DNA from: Nymphaea colorata
Taxonomy: Eukaryota > Streptophyta > Magnoliopsida > Nymphaeales > Nymphaeaceae
Assembly: GCF_008831285.2 (NCBI RefSeq)
Contig: NC_045150.1
Span: 436,001-500,000, forward strand
Direction: 5' to 3'
Length of the DNA stretch: 64,000 nt
In this document: positions 55,782 through 64,000 of the stretch, piece by piece
Position numbering within the stretch: position 1 is the stretch's first letter
Layout: each line of letters starts with the position of its first letter
The notes under the pieces: generated by a model
Told to the model about the DNA's origin: nothing
Databases searched by the model: none
Seen by the model: only the letters and a program-made list of their open reading frames with translations
Position numbers and translations under genes: made by a program

Positions 55782-57940
55782 TCAATCATTGTTGTTAAAT
55801 GCAATGAGGTGAAGTGAGGTATTGACTCTATCATGAGGCAAGGCACAAGCCTGGATGCACTGGAGTGTAACCTTCAGGATCAAAATGATAAAATATATAA
55901 TAACCATAAAAATAATGAAAAAAATAAAGAAAAACAACTAAAAAATAGCAAGTACATAAGAAAAAATAATAATTTAAGAAACAAGTTTAACATGTGTTAG
56001 TCATCTTTGATCAACTTGATGTGTGATACTCGTTATTGGGCTGGTCTTAAACCTTCAACGAAGTTCAACAAGCTAATTTAAGGCTAGTCTAAACTAGAGC
56101 ACTTCCCATACATTTGTTAATTAAATTTACTTTACTCCAAATAAACTTCAATTAAGACAAAAATGAAGCCCCAACAGTGAGTTAATATCAATTATAACTA
56201 AAAACCATTGTGAATTAATTCTAACATTGTCCTAAAAGGAGAATACAAACCATACCACAAGTGAAAAAAAAATTGTCAATACCTTGTATGAAACACTAAT
56301 GGTAGTAAAGTAAGGAAAGAAAATATTACAACCCAATTTTACTACTAAAATCTAGCAAAAAGTCAACAAAATATACTGCTGAAGAATAAGCTAGCAACAT
56401 TTTGATTACACTCTGGAGGTTGGTAAGAATGGAGGTTTTATCGGTTTGGATTTGTTCAACGGTTGGAGCAAAAGGAAAAGGCAGTTGTCTTCTGAGAAAG
56501 GCACCCACGCTCGCCTCTTGGCAAAACTCTTCAAAAGAAGAACCATCTTGTCAAGGCCCCACCCACCCCCTTTCTTTACCCGCTGGCTGGCGGAATGTCA
56601 GCATCACCCTTTGTCACCTATCGATGGAGAGAGTTGTCCCCAAAAGTGAAGCATCTGGGGGCGATGCTAGAGGCGTTCTGCTGGTAGGAAGGCTGACCAC
56701 AAATAGTTATTCTCTACTTAAATGAAGGCGTTAGATGTTTGTTTCCTCTTTTAGACCTACAATCATTTCTGAGGCGTTGTTTGTCCTATCCCTGGATGAA
56801 AACCAATGCAAGGATCGAATGCCGAGGATACCAACAAAATACCTTTTATGCACTGCGTACATTAACAGTCAAAAGAAACAAGGTAGAATCTTGAAGAAGC
56901 CCTTCAACATAGGAGACGCCATAGAAAGGGACCTCAAAAACCCTATCCCTCCCAGTGTTGGATGCTGAAGCGGATGTACAGTGTCTTTGTAGAGTGTCTT
57001 CTTTTCCACACCAACCATGTAACTACATTTCTCTTACCATTTTTGCTTTTTGGTGTCATAATATAAAAGAAAAGAGTGTGAATGTTGCATATACTAAATC
57101 CAAGTTCAATAGTAGAAAAGAATGAGTATTTATTGGAAAAGCTCAAGAAAAAAAGAAAAAAACGAATGGAATGGGACACTGACTTTTTCTTTCACTTGGA
57201 GGCAGGAGTATCTCATCTACCGGATCGTTGTAGATATCCATTTTCGTTAGGAATTCCGTGTGCAAATCCAGCTAACATAAGCAACTACGTTATGTAGTAA
57301 GATAACAACAAAAATAGATCCTACATTAAAGTAGAACCTTGTCATGAAACTAAAATGGCCAGCGTGATAACTAAAGACATTGACCTTGTTAAAAATGACC
57401 ACTAGTGTTAAAAGTTATGAAGAAACCACGTTAAAAACTACTGCTGCCCAACTTAACACAGGCTTGTTCAGACCAGGTAGAGATAATGACTTAGAGCACC
57501 TGACGGATCCTTCCATTGCCCCATCCTAGATCAGAAATTTACTAATCTAAGGTTCATGCAATTAGAACTCAAAGTAGCTGGATTCTCCAAATTTGCCAGA
57601 ATTCTCGTTGAAGGACTCTTGGCGCGATAGTTTGAGGAGCTAAAGGAGCTTCCAGCTGCAAACTGATCCTTCTGCCTAAATTTCCGTGTTGCTTTGAATG
57701 TACAAAAGCACTAAATTAATCCAAATTTGTCCTAAGGCAGAGAACTAGTTGCTGATTCAGAGGACAACGATGGATTTTAATCCAAAATGCAAAAGAACAT
57801 GGCCCATAATGTCCATGACAGTTTCCTTGAAGAAACCAACAAGAAGGTGTCGTTTCGTTGATTCTCTATATCACCAGCATGATGGTATCGACTATAGGCT
57901 CGATTAAAATCAAAAGGACAGTCAGAAATTGAAAGAGGAA
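55782..57940. other. Intergenic, no gene seen
   Basis: Begins with CATTGTTGTTAAATGCAATG followed by AGGTGAAGTGAGG and GAGGCAAGGC phrases (55788-55860), which resemble the left end of another hAT-type family, but no right end was found. The segment 56480-56580 shares a block with 36005-36065. Frames at 56402-56968 lack any domain. Confidence 0.45.
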
Positions 57941-57959
57941 CAAAATATGCGCAAAGAAC

Positions 57960-58250
57960 GTCAGAGAACTACAAGGCCCGCGGTAAGAGTCGAAGGGGAA
58001 CTGTCAGCCGGGAGGGGAGAGAGATTAAGAGCGACTAACCTGTGAGTGCCGAAGAGACCAGAGAGAGCCGGAGAGTCGACGGAAGAGGTGTTTCGCCTGG
58101 AATTCCAGACTCCATTTTCTTACCAAATGTGCGGATACCATATAGGAACTTGTTCCTAGTGCTGCTTGTGCAATACCATAACATGCGGCTATGCTTGTGG
58201 TTTACTGAACGATCACAACTATCCCATACTCGTCCGATGAAATACTTTTA
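57960..58250 (-). other. Possible 5' noncoding exon or promoter region
   Basis: Locally GC-rich. The minus strand contains a CTCTCTGGTCTCTTCGGCACTC leader-like stretch and the splice-donor-like CACAG/GTTAGTCG at about 58045-58033. It could be a first noncoding exon of a minus-strand gene, conceivably the PORR gene 7 kb away, but there is no direct evidence for the link. Confidence 0.25.
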
Positions 58251-58450
58251 GAAACGGTTATATGAGCAAAACAGCATCTTGTATCTCCGTTCTACGAAAT
58301 CATTCAACTCTTGTACAAGTTATTCTATCCATTTTTTTCTCTCCGAGTTAGTGTGAGTTTTTCTGCTTCCGAAAACATGATTAGTCCAGTTCCTTCATCG
58401 CGAAGAGAAAATCCTTGTCCTTTTGCTTATCGTTCCTTCATGAGATTGGC

Positions 58451-58566
58451 ACCGAATAATGGATTCAAACTGTAAGATCCCCACAAAAAGGGAAAACCTG
58501 TTTATTGAACCGAATAATGGATTCAAACTGTAAGATCCCCACAAAAAGGGAAAACCTGTTTATTGA
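58451..58566. repeat. Perfect 58-bp tandem duplication
   Basis: Copies at 58451-58508 and 58509-58566, from ACCGAATAATGGATTC to CTGTTTATTGA, with no difference seen. Near-perfect identity implies a recent duplication. Confidence 0.95.
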
Positions 58567-58890
58567 AGTCAATCAAACAAATAACAATAAGAAGAAGAAG
58601 ATGGAGAGAGACAGAGAAAGAGAGAGATACAGAGTTTACTGGAGATGCTAGCCGTCGAACGAAAGAGAAGTCGCCGGAAATGTTCGCCGTCGGAGGAGAG
58701 CGTGAGGGGAGGGAGCCACGAGGGAAGACGGCACGTCCCCAACAGACCGGGTCAGGGGAAAATCCATCCTAAACAGGTTTTCTCAAACCGGACTACCGAG
58801 TTTTCGGGCATGCTTTTGTGTCAACGAACGGACCACAACTCTGTCATCTTTCAAACCACGCCGATCAGGGAATTCACATACCAAATAACG
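58567..58890. other. GC-rich purine-biased segment, no gene assigned
   Basis: Includes a GA tract at 58600-58635 and a GC-rich stretch 58640-58780 with open frames in two phases (58563-58772 and 58645-58986), but no motif. It could be a leader of an unrecognised gene. Confidence 0.3.
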
Positions 58891-58894
58891 TTGA

Positions 58895-59135
58895 GCGTAG
58901 AGATGTCAGATATTCACGTGTTTAGATTTGAATTTGAATTTAAATATAATAAAAAAATCATATCTGAATTCGGATTCAAAATCTAAATGTCATAATCCGA
59001 ATTCGATTTAAATTTAAATTTTATATTCATATCCGAACTCAAATCCAAATTTTGTCGATTTTCAAAATGTAATGGCATTAAATATATTAAATATAAGATA
59101 TTTATCTAAAAATAAATCTGATTCAAATTTTGTTA

Positions 59136-59172
<37 letters not shown>
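58895..59172. repeat. AT-rich inverted-repeat block ending in (AT)n
   Basis: Begins near TAGAGATGTCAGATATTC (58898), an Ac-like terminus style, followed by variants of GAATTTGAATTTAAAT and CCGAATTCGATTTAAA in both orientations. It ends with an (AT)n tract at 59140-59172. A right terminus was not found. Confidence 0.5.
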
Positions 59173-59178
<6 letters not shown>

Positions 59179-59777
59179 TTTAAAACTTTCTAAATGACAT
59201 AAGAAACACCTACAAAAATTTGTTTACTAGTTAATTGATATGGATGCACGTTTTTAAAACACGAGTGAGACAATACGAGATGCCTAGCTTTTTTTGGCAC
59301 AAATTCCCATCTCATTTGCCATTTTTTATGACATGTCGAGTTCTAGAACTGCTATTGGAATATGGCTAGTTAGACACATTTCACACTGAAGCTTAGCCAC
59401 CATAGATTAAAAAATTCAGCATATTAAAGTTGCTTTTCTTTAATGCTAGTTTAGGAGAAACTACCTTCCCCGTAAAACCCCTAAGCTCATATCCCTATGT
59501 CTCTAAGATTCTAGTTTAATTTGGAGCCTGAATGGACTTGTGATACATCATTTAACTTAACTCACATGTAGCACTTGCTCTCATTTGCAGCTTAAATGAG
59601 TAACACAATGGAGCATGAAATTCAAATATTTGACCCATTGAATGCGAGCAACCTTGCTGGCCGGTTGGGTTATACCCCTTCAAGTCGTTTACTACTTGCT
59701 AGCTGATTGGATGGATGGTGTCTCAAGATGTGTTTGTGGGACATTTTTATCTAAATATCATCTCCATAATCAAACAA

Positions 59778-59828
59778 GCGGAGACGTCTCTGCTACATAG
59801 CGGAGACGTCTCCGCTACATAGCGGAGT
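59778..59828. repeat. 22-bp tandem repeat with GGAGACGTCTCC palindrome
   Basis: Two full units, GCGGAGACGTCTCYGCTACA plus TA (59778-59799, 59800-59821), and a partial third GCGGAGT. Each unit contains the 12-bp palindrome or a one-base variant of it. Confidence 0.93.
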
Positions 59829-61024
59829 CAAAAAAATTTTGTTAAGGGGCACTATGCATGGTAATTTAATTTTAAGGTCCTTCAAATTTATTTCATAAAT
59901 ACATAGGAAAATATTGACAATAGGCAGGGGACATCACTAACATGACAAACAAGACAATGGTGCGGTAGATAGGATGTCCTATCTGTTCTGTTCAACAAGA
60001 CAGTTACAAAAAGACTTCTTAGGGTCTATGACTTGCTTCCGGTGATTAGGGGTGTGTCTCCTTCCTCCTTCGTGCTTCAATTTGGCGTGGTGACCTAAGA
60101 ATTCAAAACAGGAATTGACAGCATACCAATCTCAGTCCCTTTGTTGTGCCAAGTTCATTTTTGTGTGAAGGATGGGATAGCTTAACACCTTGACCTTCTA
60201 CTCGCTTAATACTCGCATGAGTTCACGTCCCCCTTTCTGTTTTTGTCCTTACTAAGGTCATCTCATCTTTGAATGCAATAGAACTTTGATCAATTTGATT
60301 CGTTAGCAATCACATTTTAGGTTGTGTTTGTATGGCACTTTCAACAATGACATTTTGTGAAAACCAAGTTTTTTAACTAGCTTAAACATTGTTTTTGTGT
60401 TCATATGACAAGACAAAAACCAACTTTCACTTTTTAAAAATATAGTTTTTGTTTGGATGATAGAATGATTTAATATAGTAAATACATCGATATTATTAAA
60501 AATTGTGTGAGCAAAATATAGTTTTCTGTAAAACAAAGGGGGTAGATTTTTCAGGTCACTTCGAAATATAAGTTTTGTCAAACTTAAGTTTGTGGAAGAC
60601 ATCAATTTTGACACTCACACACTTACTCTCATTCAACCCCCACCTTATGTGGAAAGCAGTCTAACCCTTTTGTCAGTTTAGGAAAGGAGAGAAGAAGTGC
60701 AGGCGTAGTCTTGGTGACAACAGTTTCTCCTACAACTCACCTTCATCTCTCTCCCCATCACTCTCTCACGTTCACTATTTAAGGTCTCTCTCGCTCATGA
60801 TCCGTTTTCCCCTTTTCTTCTGTTTTCTTTCAGGTATTGTGGTATTAATTTATTTATTACTGCTTGGTCTGATCATTCTAGTTTGATGACTGTGTTTCTT
60901 ATTGTTTTGAATTGCAAAAATATGTTAACATTTATATAGCCTCGTGGCAATTCGTCTATGTCCATTGCCTAGAGTACCAATTAAACCATATGAGTTTCAA
61001 AATTCTGATTATTCATCAAGACGC

Positions 61025-61028
<4 letters not shown>

Positions 61029-61091
<63 letters not shown>
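61029..61091. repeat. Compound (CT)n(AT)n microsatellite
   Basis: About 18 CT units directly followed by about 14 AT units. Confidence 0.95.
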
Positions 61092-61094
<3 letters not shown>

Positions 61095-62279
61095 ACACCA
61101 GCTCATAGGAACTTTGAGCCCCAACAATAGGTTTGTCGTAAATCGTTTAGTTAGAAAACCTGTATATTGCAAACTAAACTGTTTTCATCTTAGCAGATCC
61201 TTGTTGGCTAACTTCATCAATACGTGCCAATCAAGGGAGATCAACTAGATGGAACTTGGAAGCTTCCGTAAGTGGCATAGTAATTGATAAATCCAAAAAT
61301 AGTAGAAGTATACAACTACAACTTACTGCTTAGTTAGAGATCAAACATATTAGTTGGACCTCGTCACTGGAGATCACTCATTAGAAACACGTCTGCTCAA
61401 CCTCGCGACGCTGAAACATCAAAGTCCTCTATGTTCTGCTGCAGGAACTCTGGGCTGTTTCCTCTTTATGTTTTTGTTCACTATATATAGCCAATTTTTT
61501 GTTAATAAAATTTGGGGCTCACCCCCGGTAGGCCTTGCAACGGAACTTACGGCTTAATTTGTATGACATATAAATGTTCAGAATAAACATATAGTTGGTC
61601 GATGGGGAAAATTCCCCTCGCCTAAAAGAGGGGAAAGAACAAGGAAATGGGTATGCAATATCAAATCTCAAGGTTCCGCTCTTCAGAATCGAATAGGACA
61701 GAAAACCTTCTCAATCAGGTGTTGTAAGCACTAAGCATTTTTTTTTGTTAGGAACTTTTCCATGGAAATCTCAAACAAAATTGAGCCCTTTTAGAACCAT
61801 TGATTCATGAAAGAGTAGAAAAAGGATGAAATGGATTAATAGCAAATCTCAATCACAAAATTCTTGCCATAAACAAAAGGGTTATTATTATAAAAAGGGC
61901 AAAAAATTGCAAGCATCACGAATCCGGGAAACAATGGAACTATCAGGGATGCATTTGGCATGGAAATCGGGGGAAGCGATTCCGGCTGTCAAGCTCGCAT
62001 TGAATCCTCCTCTCCTATGCTAACCTTGATTCACCTTTGGCTCCATTGATCTTGGTTTAATTAAAGAGAACAGAGAGGAGCAGCAATAAAGGAGAGAGAT
62101 AAGAAGATAGAGAGAGGTGAGAAAGGAGGGAGAGAGGATATACATGAGAGAGATCAAGAGGCAAGAATGGGGACAACAAGGAGGCGAGAGAGAGAGAGAG
62201 GATAAGAGTAGTCTAGTTAGCCTCGAGCAGCACCTCTCAACCAAAGCAACTTCTCATGCTAACAGAATCATGGAAATCA

Positions 62280-64000
62280 AATAAGAGGCATGCCTACAAT
62301 GTGCCCACCCATCCAATTAGAGAGAGAGAGAGGGAGAGAGCCGATAAAATTGGAATATATAACAAAATCTGGGGACAAGAGGTCCCCTAAGTACAAAAAC
62401 AATCCACAAAAAATAAACCGCAAAAACAGAAGCAAGAAGAAGAAATATACAATACAATGCACAGAAAAATAAGAGAAAGAGGAAAGACGGAGCGGCACAG
62501 TCACCCAGCCGCAGACGGACAGCGGCGCTTCAACCGAATGGCAAACTGAACATCCCCTTGTACGAGACGAGCCACAGAATCTGGTGAAGAGAAAGTGTCC
62601 CTGAAGACTCTGTTGTTGCGCTCCTCCCAAATGCGCCACCAAGCTGAAATGAGCCACGACCTCCAGACATGACCCCAGGAAGCAGTCAGGTGGGAGGAAG
62701 GACAAAAGAGGAAAAGAAGACGAATGGATGGTAGGTTTGGAAGACTACTAACAAGGGAATGCCAGGCAAAAGCAAGAACACTAGAGAAAAAAGGGCACGA
62801 AATAAAAAGGTGGATTCGAGACTCAGTCGCGATAAGACATAGGGGACACTGGTTAGCCAAACTGATGCCAATGCGTTGTAGGTGGTTAAAAGAGTTAATA
62901 TGGCCAGTAAGAAGAAGCCAGACAAAAGCAATGGCACGGGGAGATGGGATAGGAGACCAAAGGGACCGGGGTGGGAATGACGCGACAGAATGACCAAAGG
63001 AAGCTAGGTAGCAAGAAGAAAAGGTGAACTCACGGGTAGGTGAAATAGGCCAGGATGGGGACGTGGATGATGAAAGGTCAGCAATGCGAATGAAAAGAGG
63101 AAGGACAGAAAACATGTCGCACCAAAAGTGAGAGGGAGAGGTGTGAGAGATAGAACTATTCCAAATGCTAGGGGAAGGCAGGTCGAATTTGAAACTAATG
63201 AATTGGGTGATAGGAGAATGTTCAGTTGCTAACCGCCACCACCAAGAACACAGAGAAGACTCGCAAGCCCGACTAAGGTTGGTAATCCCAGCACCCCCAA
63301 GAAGGCGCGGAAAGGCAATCACATCCCAATGCACAAGGTGATCTGAAGGTCGATCACCATTCCAAATAAACTTACGAATAAACTTATCAAACCTACGCAA
63401 AACAGCCACAGGAGGCCGAAAGATAGCCAAAGCATGAAGAGGGACCGACGCAAGGCAGTGCTTAGCTAGAGTAATACGACCTAAGAGAGAAAGCAGTTTT
63501 TTCTCCCAACACTGAAGGCGATCAGTAAGCTTATGCTCCACTCCATTCCAAAAGGAGGGTGCAGGAGGCGACAACGTAATCTGAAGCCCCAAGTAGTCCA
63601 TAGGCAAGCTAGTAGCCTTACACCCAAAGCAAGCTTCCGCGAGAAGTACCGTGGCCGGATCTGCGTGAATAAGGGAAAGGTGACATTTTACGGAATTGAT
63701 AGAAAGACCTGAGATGAGCTCAAAAATCTGAAAGATAAGCCAAGTTCTCACAATCTGTTAGCGAGAAGCACTACTGAACAGAAGAAAATCGTCAGCATGC
63801 TGAAGGGTGGAGAAAGTCTGTAAGTGGAGGAGCGAACGAGGTGTGAGGAAGCCAACGACCGTTGCATGATGGAAAAGCGCAGAAAAGCTCTCAGCAACCA
63901 AGTTGAAAAGCAAGGGCGATAATAGGCAACCTTGACGGAGGCCACGCTCGAGACTGAAGAAATCGCCACACTTCCCATTGAAGGAGACCGCAAGCTGGGC
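62280..64000 (-). mobile_element. LINE (L1-type) element, 3' part; 5' part outside window
   Basis: The minus strand carries the second half of a LINE reverse transcriptase followed by its carboxyl zf-RVT domain. A 3' untranslated stretch of about 200 bases runs to a purine/pyrimidine repeat near 62320. No clear poly(A) tail (poly-T on plus) was found, so the 3' boundary is approximate. The element runs off the right window edge. Confidence 0.85.
62501..64000 (-). pseudogene. LINE reverse transcriptase carboxyl half with zf-RVT domain
   Basis: From the window edge the frame reads AQLAVSFNGKCGDFFSLERG, then LRQGCLLSPLLFNLVAESFS (RT block GLRQGDPLSPLLF, D changed to C). LQHADDFLLFSSASR follows (catalytic F/YADD box, now HADD), then a TAA stop at 63758-63760. 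The same frame goes on without a break for 416 codons: ISGLSINSVKC, DYLGLQI, LLSLLGRITLAKHCLASVPL, FIWNG, WDVIAFPRLLGGAGITNLSR, and finally the zf-RVT region AFVWLLLTGHINSFNHLQRI ... CPLC...RIHLFISCPF (PF13966). In active LINEs this protein copies element RNA into nicked chromosomal DNA. The stop plus altered catalytic residues indicate a dead copy, though the long open remainder suggests moderate age. Confidence 0.92.

Larger units (their letters stand above)
59173..62270. other. Intergenic, no gene seen
   Basis: Contains a 22-bp palindromic tandem at 59778-59828 and a (CT)n(AT)n compound microsatellite at 61029-61091. The stretch 61595-62025 differs in style from its surroundings and could be transferred organellar DNA, but no gene was recognised. 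Confidence 0.45.

Noticed and set aside
56402-56968. Frames of 107 and 77 codons that look moderately GC-rich
   Set aside because: No family signature. The first includes a dispersed block also present near 36030.
1-64000. CRISPR array, rRNA or tRNA genes
   Set aside because: None seen. Repeats are microsatellites, tandem duplications or transposon ends, and no cloverleaf with a T-arm was recognised. The tRNA-like signals are only retroelement primer binding sites.

Overview
This window is nuclear DNA of a seed plant, most likely a flowering plant. It is AT-rich and gene-poor, with plant-type Ty1/copia and Ty3/gypsy retroelements primed by initiator tRNA-Met, plus CACTA, hAT and LINE transposons. 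It also carries a piece of plant mitochondrial nad1 with its group II intron. I cannot name the species. Only two host protein-coding genes are convincing. One, on the minus strand at 19062-19487, is a RALF peptide-hormone precursor that closely resembles Arabidopsis RALF34. The other, on the minus strand at 49754-50929, is a 391-residue PORR-domain protein, a family that supports group II intron splicing in plant organelles.

Left part (1-13 kb) is a nest of retroelements. An hAT-like element (end at 437) sits in the pre-integrase domain of a minus-strand copia element. That copia shares one complete LTR (2441-3061) with a second copia piece on its right, whose reverse transcriptase is split by a large solo LTR (about 4812-6482). 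A third, plus-strand copia (about 8262-12969) runs from primer binding site to polypurine tract but is full of stops and has lost its 3' LTR.

The middle (13-41 kb) is mostly non-coding. It contains the RALF gene, microsatellites, a LINE remnant (22.4 kb), a 483-bp hAT-type element with near-perfect 8-bp target duplication (23.5 kb), a 4.6-kb CACTA element with decayed transposase (28.0-32.6 kb), and two short hAT-type MITEs of one family (33.2 and 34.9 kb).

From 41 to 49 kb lies a mosaic: a mitochondrial nad1 exon plus group II intron end, a gypsy integrase remnant, a two-LTR copia (43668-47488) whose interior is reduced to a gag head and RT/RNase H separated by about 0.9 kb of foreign GC-rich DNA, and a plus-strand copia gag/protease scrap. 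The PORR gene follows. About 1.5 kb upstream of its start codon is a structurally complete hAT element (52388-55773) with a perfect 8-bp target duplication, a broken transposase and palindromic subterminal repeats. The right part (56-62 kb) is non-coding with tandem duplications. The window ends inside a minus-strand LINE whose reverse transcriptase carries a stop codon and an altered catalytic box.

The genes do not form a pathway together. The main story is layered transposon insertion around two isolated host genes. I found no convincing new biological system. The most unusual structures are the shared-LTR copia tandem, the foreign insert inside the copia at 45-46 kb, and the palindrome-armed hAT element.
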